Positions 47,180 through 55,319 of a DNA stretch of 64,000 nt are shown here, piece by piece. This DNA comes from Paucimonas lemoignei (GTDB taxonomy: Bacteria > Pseudomonadota > Gammaproteobacteria > Pseudomonadales > Pseudomonadaceae): positions 4,774,001 through 4,838,000 of the forward strand of contig LS483371.1 of assembly GCA_900475325.1 (NCBI GenBank), given 5' to 3'. The stretch's first letter is position 1, and each line of letters opens with the position of its first letter. The notes beneath the pieces are model-generated. The model saw only the letters and a list, made by a program, of their open reading frames with translations. It did no database searches and had not been told where the DNA came from. The position numbers were made by a program, and so were the translations under genes.

Positions 47180-47214
47180 AAGAAGGCGGGCCTCGCATTG
47201 GGGCCCGCCTTCTT
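47180..47214. terminator. Bidirectional terminator
   Basis: AAGAAGGCGGGCC (47180-47192) and GGCCCGCCTTCTT (47202-47214) form a 13-bp stem with a nine-base loop. T-rich sequence on each side serves both the hibernation-factor gene and the convergent FecR gene. Confidence 0.85.
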
Positions 47215-47228
47215 GCGTTACGGCGGGT

Positions 47229-48191
47229 CTATTGTTTGGGCGTGATCATTACGAACAGGTCGGTGTAATGCTCGACCTTGATCGGCAGGTTGTCAGCCAG
47301 GGTGGCGAGCGCTGCGTCAGTGTCATCCAGACGGAACAGGCCTGACACCCGCAGCCCGGCCAGCGCCTGCTCATCAAACTGCAACACGCCGTGCCGATAA
47401 ACCGCCAGGGCCTGCAAGACGTCGCTCAGGGGCTGGTCATCGACTTTCAGCACGCCTCGGGTCCAGGCTGCCGGGTCCTGATTGCCGAACACCTGCGGCG
47501 TTTGCACCAGACCATCCTTGAGCGTGGCCTGCTCTCCGGTGGCGACTTTCACATCACCTGAACGCTGGGCTTTGGCTGCAATCGCCGACTCCAGAACGCT
47601 GACCTGCACCGCGCCATCCGCCGCTTTACGCACCACAAAGCGCGTACCCAGCGCCGTAATGGTGCCTTGATCGGTCCTGACGACGAATGGCCGATGCTGG
47701 TCTTTGGCCACCTCTACCCAGATTTCACCCTTGCGCAAGTCAATGAGCCGCTGCCGTTCGTCGAATTCAACGTCCAGCGCCGAGTCGCTGTTGAGCCGCA
47801 GCTGACTGCCATCGGACAGTGAAATCTCCCGACGCTCGCCGATGTGCGTGCGTTGATCGGCCAGCCAGACCGGCGCCTGTTCGACACCGAACCAGCCGCA
47901 GGCCAGCACCCCCACCAGCGCGATGGCCTGAAACCCTGGGCGAAAAAAACTCGCAGGTTCGGGGGTAAACGTCCTGCTCAATGCCTTGCGCGAAGGCACC
48001 GATGGCAGATCATCGAAGGCCCCCATCAGCGCTTCCATGCGCGCCACCGCCAGATGATGACGAGGATCGGCATGCCGCCAGCTGTGGAAAGCCTTGCGGT
48101 CAGCGTGACTCACATCCTCGCCCTGCAGCACCGCCAGCCAATGCGCGGCCTGGCTGATCATCGCATCGCTGGGTTCGTGTTCAGCACTCAT
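47229..48191 (-). CDS. FecR-family anti-sigma regulator (module 3)
   Basis: A 320-residue FecR protein: cytoplasmic DUF4880 part (ISQAAHWLAVLQGEDVSHAD, FHSWRHADPRHHLAVARMEA), a membrane helix at about residues 90-107, and the FecR domain from HIGERREISLSDGSQLRLNS. The stop is 15 bases from the shared terminator, so the FecI-FecR unit is transcriptionally closed before the receptor gene. The start overlaps the sigma stop by four bases. Confidence 0.92.
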   Translation of the reverse strand: MSAEHEPSDAMISQAAHWLAVLQGEDVSHADRKAFHSWRHADPRHHLAVARMEALMGAFDDLPSVPSRKALSRTFTPEPASFFRPGFQAIALVGVLACGWFGVEQAPVWLADQRTHIGERREISLSDGSQLRLNSDSALDVEFDERQRLIDLRKGEIWVEVAKDQHRPFVVRTDQGTITALGTRFVVRKAADGAVQVSVLESAIAAKAQRSGDVKVATGEQATLKDGLVQTPQVFGNQDPAAWTRGVLKVDDQPLSDVLQALAVYRHGVLQFDEQALAGLRVSGLFRLDDTDAALATLADNLPIKVEHYTDLFVMITPKQ

Positions 48192-48733
48192 GCGCGGTGG
48201 CCCGAACCATGCAGGGCTTTATAACAATGCACCAGCACGCTGGCCATGTACTGCTTGACCATGCTCGCGGAGACACCCAGCACCTTGGCGATTTCGTTGT
48301 ACGTCAGGCCATCCAGACGATTGAGCAAAAAGGCTTCGCGCGGTTTGGCAGGCAGGCCCTCAAGCATCTGGGCGATTTTTTCCAGCGCTTGGAGAGCGGT
48401 ATGAATCGCTTCCGGGCTCGGCGTCGCGCTTTCGTCAGTGTTCACGGCCAGGGCTTCGAGGTAAGCGTGTTCAAGTTTGCGCCGCCGGGTCCCGTCGATC
48501 AAAAGCCGGGTGGCCGTGGTGGTGAGGAAAGCACGAGGTTCTTTGAGGTGCTGTGGCTCGGCGAGGGTCAATACACGAATGAAGGCATCGTGTGCCAGAT
48601 CCGCTGCACGCTGCGAGCAGCCAAGTTTTTTGCGCAACCAGCCATGCAGCCACGAGTGGTGATCGCTGTAGAGCTGGGTGAATTGGCGATGACGATGGAC
48701 CAGGTCGCCATCGGATGCAGAGATGTCGCGCAT
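48188..48733 (-). CDS. ECF sigma factor, FecI-like (module 3)
   Basis: A 181-residue iron-starvation sigma factor. Region 2 reads RAADLAHDAFIRVLTLAEPQ and region 4 LPAKPREAFLLNRLDGLTYNEIAKVLGVS followed by SMVKQYMASVLVHCYKAL. It should activate the module 3 receptor promoter about 1.7 kb away. A Fur-like site lies 20-38 bases upstream of its start. Confidence 0.92.
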   Translation of the reverse strand: MRDISASDGDLVHRHRQFTQLYSDHHSWLHGWLRKKLGCSQRAADLAHDAFIRVLTLAEPQHLKEPRAFLTTTATRLLIDGTRRRKLEHAYLEALAVNTDESATPSPEAIHTALQALEKIAQMLEGLPAKPREAFLLNRLDGLTYNEIAKVLGVSASMVKQYMASVLVHCYKALHGSGHRA

Positions 48734-48752
48734 GTGTTAACGCTTCTTAAAC

Positions 48753-48771
48753 ACGAAAAATTATCATTAAC
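48753..48771. promoter_or_regulatory. Candidate Fur box upstream of module 3 sigma gene
   Basis: On the minus strand GTTAATGATAATTTTTCGT matches the Fur consensus at 13 of 19 positions, including ten in a row, just upstream of the sigma-factor start. Confidence 0.6.
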
Positions 48772-48898
48772 GCGGAAGATGCCACTATTCAGTAACAACG
48801 GCAAGCGTAGGAATTTTCCGATCAATCAACACCACGTCGAGAACTAAAGGGCCAAAACCCCAGTCAATTTATGCAGACCCAACTGGCAGGTACCGAAA

Positions 48899-49234
48899 AT
48901 GGATAATCCTTTTCAGCAGATTACCGATGCTTTCCATCCTGACTACCGGGTGAATCTGAGCATTCAAGGCCTCGACGGCAGCATCATGCTGACCCTGTCG
49001 AATGAAACCGGCGTGGTTGCCAAGCGGTTGATCAGTGCCGCACAGCGTAATGATCCCAAGCGCCTGCAACGCCTGATCGAGAGTGTGCAATTCGGCATTG
49101 CCATCGAAGAAGGCCACAGCGCAATCAAGATCCTGGCTGCCATGACCGACGGCGACCTCAAGCGTCTGGCGCCACCACCCACCGCGCGCCCCAACCTGCT
49201 GGTGAGCCGCCCGACGTTGGCGGTGGGTATTTGA
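48899..49234 (+). CDS. DUF3509 family protein
   Basis: A 111-residue soluble protein with the pattern remembered for the Pseudomonas-specific DUF3509 family: MDNPFQQITDAFHPDYRV, IQGLDGSIMLTLSNE, then a helical half with KRLISAAQ and LQRLIESVQFGIAIEEG. It has no membrane segment or catalytic motif. The family is almost confined to the genus and has no known role. It stands alone, with a GTCGAC-spaced dyad after the stop. Confidence 0.8.
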   Translation: MDNPFQQITDAFHPDYRVNLSIQGLDGSIMLTLSNETGVVAKRLISAAQRNDPKRLQRLIESVQFGIAIEEGHSAIKILAAMTDGDLKRLAPPPTARPNLLVSRPTLAVGI

Positions 49235-49537
49235 ATCGAGTCGACGTATTGTCGACGGCGTTTGCGTTCCCTCCTCTTCCTCTTCCCATTCAGGCCCGGC
49301 TGCCAGGATTTGCCAGCGGGCTTGAATGAAACTCTGACTCATCACCGCCCAAATAACGCACTCCCCTCCTGGAGCGGCCGAAGGCTGCGAACGCCCTATA
49401 CCTGCTCGCTTCAATTTGGGCGGATCGGTTCAGGCGCGGTACAGACATAGGCTGTTACAACAATACCTGAGCAGTATCGTTGGGTGACGACCCCGTCACC
49501 GCTCCACTCCAGCGACGGATAAATCCTGGGAGGCAAC
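49235..49537. other. Intergenic stretch, nothing but a half REP
   Basis: Only an isolated family A arm (GGAGCGGCCGAAGGCTGCGA, about 49371-49390) with no partner is seen. The last 30 bases hold the ribosome site of the next gene. Confidence 0.6.
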
Positions 49538-49867
49538 ATGATCTTGCGTTATATGGCACTTGTTGCGCTGGTCGCAGTGGCGTCCGGTTGCGTAGAAGAA
49601 CGAATCGTCCATGAGCGACGTCCGGTCCACCACGAATATGTCGAAGTCGTGGCGCCGCAACCTCCGCCCGAACGTGTCATTGAAGTCGAACCCGCCCCTC
49701 GCCCGGGCTACATCTGGGCTCGCGGCTACTGGCACTGGGATGGCGGGCGTTACGTCCCCGTCCATGGTCACTGGGAAACCGAGCGGCCTGGGTACCGCTA
49801 CGAGCACCCGCACTGGGAACGGGGCGCAGATGGCTGGCATTGGCATGCCGGCGTGTGGCTTAACTGA
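49538..49867 (+). CDS. YXWGXW-repeat lipoprotein
   Basis: A 109-residue envelope protein. A short lipoprotein signal ends at VASGC (cysteine 18). The mature part is rich in W, H, Y and P: PRPGYIWARGYWHWDGGRYV, then VPVHGHWETERPGYRY and HPHWERGADGWHWHAGVW, the YxWGxW-type repeats of small Gram-negative lipoproteins. AGGAGG-like GGGAGGCAAC precedes the ATG. Role unknown; a structural or stress function in the outer membrane is usually assumed. Confidence 0.85.
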   Translation: MILRYMALVALVAVASGCVEERIVHERRPVHHEYVEVVAPQPPPERVIEVEPAPRPGYIWARGYWHWDGGRYVPVHGHWETERPGYRYEHPHWERGADGWHWHAGVWLN

Positions 49868-49929
49868 TTGTCGTGCGACATGTCCTGCTGCTACAGATAC
49901 AGAGGTAGCGGCAGGACACTCAAACAGAC

Positions 49930-50379
49930 TCAACTCTCCGATTTGTCCTTCACCGACGGGAACCGCGACGAAGCGAAGCGCACCACCAGAATCGCAAAGG
50001 CCAGCAGCAGAATCCCGCCACACAGGTAAATAATGCCGATGTCCGGCGCGTTGTGATGCGAGACATCGCCAATTAACAGGCGCGTCAGCGCGGTGATCGC
50101 CACGTAGAGCAGGAAGCGGATCGGCATGTGGTTGGTCTTGAAATAAATCCCCACCATCGCACCCAGTTCCAGGTAGATGAACAGCAGCAGGATGTCATCA
50201 ACGCTGACGCTGCCCTTGCCGACCATCCCCATGAACGCGACCACCGCGCCGTAGGCAGTGATGGCGCCGATCCCGAACAGCGCCAGATAGTGGAAGGCTT
50301 CTACGCACAGATTGCCAAGCGAATCAGCTTGGTCGTGAAGGTTTTTGCGTAGCTTCTCAGCCCATTTCAGTTCTGACAT
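49930..50379 (-). CDS. PsiE-family (phosphate-starvation-inducible) membrane protein
   Basis: A 149-residue protein with four membrane helices after an amphipathic N-terminus of about 35 residues: FHYLALFGIGAITAYGAVVA, ILLLFIYLELGAMVGIYF, IRFLLYVAITALTRLLIG and IYLCGGILLLAFAILVVRF. The YLELGAMVGIYFKTNHMPIR loop is characteristic of PsiE. The start at 50379 (MSELKW) has AGGATGAG upstream; the frame is open 17 codons earlier. Function unknown. The 271-base gap on its 5' side carries the LexA box for yebG. Confidence 0.85.
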   Translation of the reverse strand: MSELKWAEKLRKNLHDQADSLGNLCVEAFHYLALFGIGAITAYGAVVAFMGMVGKGSVSVDDILLLFIYLELGAMVGIYFKTNHMPIRFLLYVAITALTRLLIGDVSHHNAPDIGIIYLCGGILLLAFAILVVRFASSRFPSVKDKSES

Positions 50380-50591
50380 CTCTGACTCATCCTGTACAAA
50401 AATTGAGCAACACTTTCCGGAATACATCATGCCGCGCCCGGGTAAAGCTTTGGCATGGCCTGATTTTCAAGCAGGAACGAGGCCATTAGCTATCGTTGAG
50501 AGCGTGACGGGTTGTCGCAAGGCACATCGGCAGGATAAAAAGATGTGCCAGGGCCACTATCCAAGGCGCAGTCTTTCGCTTATGCTGATCA

Positions 50592-50607
50592 CTGTATAAA
50601 GATACAG
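50592..50607. promoter_or_regulatory. LexA (SOS) box upstream of yebG
   Basis: CTGTATAAAGATACAG has intact CTGT/ACAG ends and an AT-rich centre, close to the consensus CTGTATATATATACAG, and lies 44 bases upstream of the yebG start. Confidence 0.88.
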
Positions 50608-50650
50608 TAGTCGCTAAAGACAACTATCGTAAAGGCATGTGAGGTGGTGA

Positions 50651-50914
50651 ATGGCCGTCGAAGTGGTATACCGCAGCAGCCGAGATCTGGAGCGTTTGTT
50701 CATGGATAAAGCCGAAGCTGATCGTCATGACAAAATGCTCGAACTCGCTGAGTTGCTGGCAACAGTATTGAACAAGGCCGTGCCTTCCCTGAGCGAAGCA
50801 CAGGTGGAAGAAGCGGGGATTTACATGGCCAAGAATCGCGACATATTTGCACGCGCTTTCAAGAGCCAGCCGGATGCGCTGAATGAATTGCTGAACGCGC
50901 CTGCTGACGAGTAG
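50651..50914 (+). CDS. yebG: SOS-regulated YebG family protein
   Basis: An 87-residue cytoplasmic protein of the YebG family, made after DNA damage. MAVEVVYRSSRDLERLFMDK and LSEAQVEEAGIYMAKNRD match the family pattern. The LexA box at 50592-50607 shows SOS control directly. GAGGTG lies just upstream of the ATG. The biochemical role is unknown. Confidence 0.9.
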   Translation: MAVEVVYRSSRDLERLFMDKAEADRHDKMLELAELLATVLNKAVPSLSEAQVEEAGIYMAKNRDIFARAFKSQPDALNELLNAPADE

Positions 50915-50962
50915 CAAGGCTGCTTGCCTCAAATTCAAACAGCCTCGGTGTGGGGCCGGCTC

Positions 50963-51052
50963 GTGGGACCGGCTTTAGCCGGGAATAGGCCCTCGTATCC
51001 ACTGCATCTGTATCGGCAGAACGGACGCCTTCCCGGCTAAAGCCGGTCCCAC
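50963..51052. repeat. REP element, family C
   Basis: Arms GTGGGACCGGCTTTAGCC and its complement. The rest of the 306-base gap (51053-51220) shows no clear promoter and no retron-like RNA. Confidence 0.92.
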
Positions 51053-51220
51053 GATCTATTTTTGCTGCGCGCCAGAGCGGCGAAGAAGACTGAACAGGCT
51101 CAGACGCACCGAATCAAACGTGGCGCTGTTAGTATGCACACCTATTGGTTCCACTCTCGAGTTAGCACTGCCCAGCGTTAGCCGAGAAGCCGGGCCGCAT
51201 ACTCAGCCAGTAGAGAGCTT

Positions 51221-52544
51221 ATGAATCTCACCAAGCTATGCCTTGTGAACTATCGACGCTTCGCCGAGTTCGAGATCGATTTCGACTCCAAGCTAACGGT
51301 GATCGCAGCGCGTAATGGCCAAGGCAAAACCTCCATCCTTGAAGCTATAGTGGCTGCTCTTGGGCCGTTCGTTGGAGCGTTTGACCAAGGGGTCTCCAGG
51401 CACATAGATCTCTCGGATGCAAGGTATGTCAGGACCGGCGAAGGCTTCGAAAGCGAGCAGCAGTTTCCGGTCATCATCAAAGCGCAAATGATGACACCGG
51501 ATATGCAGTGGCAGCGAGCCTTGAACGGCCCGAAAAGCCGCACCACTACCAAGGAAGCTGACCCATTGGCTTCATGGGGCAGAGAACTCCAGTCGATGCT
51601 TCGCACAGACCCAGGGGTTTCCCTTCCTGTCGTGCGTTACTACAGCTCCCGACGCCTTTGGGTCAGTCACAAAAATGTGTCCAGTAAAGCAGTCCTTACC
51701 GAGAGCCGCACCGCCGGATACGAGGACTGCCTATCAGTATTTTCGACATTCGCCCAACTTCAGGAGTGGATGAGGAAAGCAACCCTGGCAGCCTTGCAGC
51801 AAAAACAGCAGTCTGGATACGAGCACTCCAATCTGGAACCAAGGCTGCAAGGGATCAGAGACGCAGTGAATGACGTGATGGCTGAAGAAGGCTGGACTGA
51901 TTTTCACTACAGCCTGACATTTGAAGGGTTGTCCATGTCACCCGGACCATGCTGCCCTTCCGCTCAGCTTACTCAGCGATGGCGTGAGAGCAATGATCAC
52001 CCTGGTCGCCGATCTGGCGTTGCGTTGTGCACGCTTGAACGGACATCTCAAGGAGAGGGCACCGCGCGAAACGGAAGGTATCGTGTTGATTGACGAAGTT
52101 GATTTGCACCTGCATCCCGGTTGGCAGCAGCGGGTTATCGTCAGCCTGCGCAAAGCATTTCCGAATATCCAATTCATCGTCAGTACCCATAGCCCCCAAG
52201 TCCTTTCAACGGTTGGGCGGGAAAACATCCGCATGGTTTTCCAGACCCCTCAGGGACAATGGCATGCCTTGTGTCCATTACAGGAAGTCAAAGGCATAGA
52301 AAGCGCCGTTGCTCTCAACGACATCATGGGTGTGAATCCCATACCACCAGTGCGCGAGGCCCGATGGCTCGCGGACTACATCGCTCAAATCGAAAACGGG
52401 ACCCATGAAGAGGCGAGTGGCAAAACCCTTCGCAATAAGCTGCTTGGATTCTATGGCCCACAACATCAGGTTTTGCTGGATGCAGACAGGCTCATACGTT
52501 TTCAAACGCTCAAATTGAAAAAAAAACCGGGCACCAAGGACTGA
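51221..52544 (+). pseudogene. PtuA-like AAA ATPase of a Septu-type defence system, frameshifted
   Basis: RecF/SMC-like ATPase gene in two frames. The first frame runs from 51221 with a P-loop at residues 30-37 (ARNGQGKT) and continues in homologous sequence to FEGLSM. The homologous sequence then resumes in another frame with HPDHAALPLSLLSDGVRAM and the Walker B region GIVLIDEVDLHLHPGWQQRV, and ends at 52544. The break is at about 51938, where ATG-T-CAC lies where a full codon is expected, so two bases were lost or one gained. No slippery sequence is visible, so programmed frameshifting is unlikely; a sequencing error cannot be ruled out. It is followed four bases later by the HNH partner. 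Confidence 0.82.
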
Positions 52545-52548
52545 CTCC

Positions 52549-53235
52549 ATGCTCAAACTGGACCGCTCCCGCATTGCAGCCCCTGATTGCCTTGCTAAAT
52601 ACGATTATCGAATTCACGACTGGCAAGATTTCAAGGGAGCATGCAAAAAACAACTGCGATTTGCGTTATTTCAGTTGCAAGGAATTGAAGGCACCACGAC
52701 GCAAGACGCATCCGAATATGGCCTGCGATGCGCCTACTGCGAAAGTGCCATTTACGACGAAGGCCACATTGAACATTTTCGTCGCAAGAATCCCCAGCAC
52801 TTTCCTGAGCTGACATTTGAGTGGGGTAATCTTTTTCTCGCCTGTGGAGCGAACACCCACTGCGTGCATTACAAAGATCGGCCATCGGCAGCAGCTTATA
52901 ACCCCAATCACCTGCTCAAACCGGACGAACATGACCCCTCTAGCTTTCTCTACTTTCATTCATCGGGGGAAGTTCGCGCCAATTGCACGCTGAACGATAA
53001 CGACAAAGGACGAGCCCAAGAGACAATTCGCGTCTTCGGGCTGAATGACGCCACTCTCAGAGGTGCTCGGGCGAAGGCGGTACGCAGCTACAGCAAAATG
53101 AAGGAGGAAGACTTTGAAATCCTGGCGCTTCTGGATGAAGCAGAGTTAGAAAGTTATTTTCAAAGCGAAGTTGCCGCAACACGCTGGCAACCGCACGCGA
53201 CCGCTATCAGGCATTACCTTTTAAACGCAATCTGA
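52549..53235 (+). CDS. PtuB-like HNH endonuclease of a Septu-type system
   Basis: A 228-residue nuclease of the retron/Septu-associated HNH family. The zinc and active-site pattern is visible: C61-x2-C64 (CAYC), then H73-I-E75-H76 (GHIEHFRRKN), N94 in FEWGNLFLAC and C99. In Septu defence PtuA ATPase complexes with this nuclease and triggers DNA cleavage on phage infection. The gene starts four bases after the frameshifted ptuA and is intact. No reverse transcriptase is near, so it is not a retron. Confidence 0.85.
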   Translation: MLKLDRSRIAAPDCLAKYDYRIHDWQDFKGACKKQLRFALFQLQGIEGTTTQDASEYGLRCAYCESAIYDEGHIEHFRRKNPQHFPELTFEWGNLFLACGANTHCVHYKDRPSAAAYNPNHLLKPDEHDPSSFLYFHSSGEVRANCTLNDNDKGRAQETIRVFGLNDATLRGARAKAVRSYSKMKEEDFEILALLDEAELESYFQSEVAATRWQPHATAIRHYLLNAI

Positions 53236-53315
53236 GACTCAATGCAGCTCATTGGCACCCTCATAGATGTATGCCCCCCCTGAATTTGCATGTCGAGTCA
53301 ATCTGCGGCATCAGG

Positions 53316-54338
53316 CTAACTACCCCGCAAAAGATGCTCCGCCAACATATCGGCGACCCGTGCCGGTGAGCGCTTTTCAGCCTGGGCGTGGGCGTAGACC
53401 TCGGTCAGGCGCTTGCCGATCCGTGAAAGATGAGCAGTGATGGTCCCCAGAGATTCACCCTGGTGCTGTAGCGCCACATAAATAAGCCCCCCCGAATTGA
53501 TCACGTAATCCGGCGCATACAGAATGCCGCGATTTTCCAACTGATCCGCCACCTGCAAACTACTGAGCTGATTGCTCGCGGCCCCTGCCACTGCGGCGCA
53601 CCGTAATTGCGCCACTGTGGCACTTGTCAGCACACTGCCAACCCCGCAGGGCGCGAGGATGTCGCATGGTGTGCTGAGCAAGGCTTCGCAGGCGATGGGG
53701 TGCGCACCGAATTGCTCCATCGCCAATTGCACACGCCCGCTTTCCAGGTCACTGACCAGCAACTCGGCACCGGCGGCATGCAGTTGTTCGGCCAACGCAT
53801 AACCCACATGGCCCAGGCCCTGAATGGCGATGCGCAGGCCTTCGAGGTTATCGCTGCCGAGCCTGGCCATGGCGGTGGTGCGGATGCCAGCGAATACCCC
53901 CATGGCGGTGTGCTGCGACGGATCGCCCGAGCGGGAGGTGCTGGTGACGTGCCGGGTGTGTTGCGCAATGCAGTCCATGTCGGCACTGGAGGTGCCGCTG
54001 TCCACGGCCGTGATGTAGCGGCCATTGAGGCTTTCGATGAAACGTCCGAACGCTTCGAACAGAGCCGCCCGACTGGGCAGATGTGCCGGGCGCATGATCA
54101 CTGCTTTGCCACCCCCATGGGGCAAACCGGCAAGTACCGCCTTGTAGCTCATGCTCCTGGCCAGGTGGATAGCATCGGTTATCGCGCTCTCCTCGTCCGC
54201 ATAAGCCAGATAACGACAACCACCCAAGGCTGCGCCATGGCGACCATTGTCGATGGCAATCACTGCTTTGAGGCCGGTTTCCGGATCGACGACAAGATGC
54301 AGCGACTCCACGCGTGATGAATGCATGACTGCGAACAT
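53316..54338 (-). CDS. Leucine dehydrogenase-family amino acid dehydrogenase
   Basis: A 340-residue Glu/Leu/Phe/Val dehydrogenase that would deaminate a branched-chain or aromatic amino acid with NAD+. The N-terminal substrate domain has GAALGGCRY and the catalytic lysine stretch SYKAVLAGLPHGGGKAVI. The Rossmann domain carries IQGLGHVGYALAEQL near residue 180, and YAPDYVINSGGLI follows. The start at 54338 gives MFAVMHSSRVES and normal family length; the frame is open upstream into the divergent neighbour. It is divergent from the SirB1-like gene. Confidence 0.9.
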   Translation of the reverse strand: MFAVMHSSRVESLHLVVDPETGLKAVIAIDNGRHGAALGGCRYLAYADEESAITDAIHLARSMSYKAVLAGLPHGGGKAVIMRPAHLPSRAALFEAFGRFIESLNGRYITAVDSGTSSADMDCIAQHTRHVTSTSRSGDPSQHTAMGVFAGIRTTAMARLGSDNLEGLRIAIQGLGHVGYALAEQLHAAGAELLVSDLESGRVQLAMEQFGAHPIACEALLSTPCDILAPCGVGSVLTSATVAQLRCAAVAGAASNQLSSLQVADQLENRGILYAPDYVINSGGLIYVALQHQGESLGTITAHLSRIGKRLTEVYAHAQAEKRSPARVADMLAEHLLRGS

Positions 54339-54515
54339 CGGCGGTGCCCCTGTCAGGTTTTTTTCTAGACCGAGTATAGGCGCTGGCGAAAAAAATGATC
54401 GACCGCTGGGGGCATACGCAGCAAACACATCTGGTATCCCATTCGGCGCTGGACGAAAGGCATGTGGGGGGCTACAACAAAGCGTACGCACCTGTCGGGT
54501 TTCCTCGGAGCGCTC

Positions 54516-55319
54516 ATGACACCACGCGAACACTGCCTGGCCTGCTTGAAAAAATCCCCGCAAGCGGTTTTCGAGGCGGGGCTATGGGTTTCGGCAGAGC
54601 ACGACCCACACTTCGTTCCCGAGCAAATCATCGGCGAGATGGATGATTTGCTGCGCGGCATCAGCGCTTCGTTGCCAGCCCTGCCCAATGCCGAACTGGC
54701 TCAGCCGCTGTTGCGTCAACTCAGCGCTCAGGGCTTTGCCCAGGACGACTGGAACCCGCCCAAACCGCAAACAGCGTTATTGCATAAAGTGGTCCAGCGT
54801 CGTCGAGGCCAGCCGCTTGGCCTGGCGATGGTTGCCATGGAGCTGGCCAGACGCTTGGGGATTCCGTTGGAGGGCATCAATTTTCCCGGCCACTTTCTGC
54901 TGCGCGTGCCAGGTGCCGATCATCTGCTTGACCCTTGCGGTGGCCGCAGGCTCTACCCCAAGGATTGCCGGGAGCTGCTGATCCGGCAATTCGGCCCCGA
55001 CATGCACCTCAAGGCTGAATTCATGGCCCGCGCCACTGATGTGAACATGCTGCAACGCCTGTCACGCAACCTGCGACATTTACATCAAATCAATGACGAC
55101 CTGCTCGCCTCGCTCAAAGACGCCAACCGGGTCATGGAGCTGGGCCCGGCAACCACCAGCGATTATCTGGCCCGCGCCAGCCTGTATCAAATCCTCGAAT
55201 GCCCCCAGGCCGAACGGTACGACCTGGAGCATGCGTTGATGCTGAGTGATGACCCAATCCAGCGGTTTCGTCTCACGGAGCGGTTGGGGCATTTACCTCA
55301 CAGCAGGGCCATTCATTAA
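54516..55319 (+). CDS. SirB1-family transglutaminase-like / TPR protein
   Basis: A 267-residue cytoplasmic protein of the SirB1 family. The transglutaminase-like part contains VVQRRRGQPLGLAMVAMELA, NFPGHFLLRV and LLDPCGG, and the C-terminus is a TPR-like helical tail (MLQRLSRNLRHLHQIND onward). The usual catalytic cysteine position is not convincing, so enzyme activity is uncertain. The start at 54516 follows CTCGGAG. Its stop codon overlaps the stop codon of the convergent toxin-like gene inside one TTAA. Confidence 0.85.
   Translation: MTPREHCLACLKKSPQAVFEAGLWVSAEHDPHFVPEQIIGEMDDLLRGISASLPALPNAELAQPLLRQLSAQGFAQDDWNPPKPQTALLHKVVQRRRGQPLGLAMVAMELARRLGIPLEGINFPGHFLLRVPGADHLLDPCGGRRLYPKDCRELLIRQFGPDMHLKAEFMARATDVNMLQRLSRNLRHLHQINDDLLASLKDANRVMELGPATTSDYLARASLYQILECPQAERYDLEHALMLSDDPIQRFRLTERLGHLPHSRAIH

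Noticed and set aside
49235..49300. GTCGAC-spaced hairpin as a terminator after the DUF3509 gene
   Set aside because: Each arm is itself palindromic and no T-run follows.
51921..51950. Programmed frameshift in ptuA
   Set aside because: No slippery heptamer or downstream pseudoknot is visible; a simple indel explains the two frames.
51053..53235. Retron
   Set aside because: The HNH protein belongs to a family also found with retrons, but no reverse transcriptase gene or msr/msd-like inverted repeat is present.
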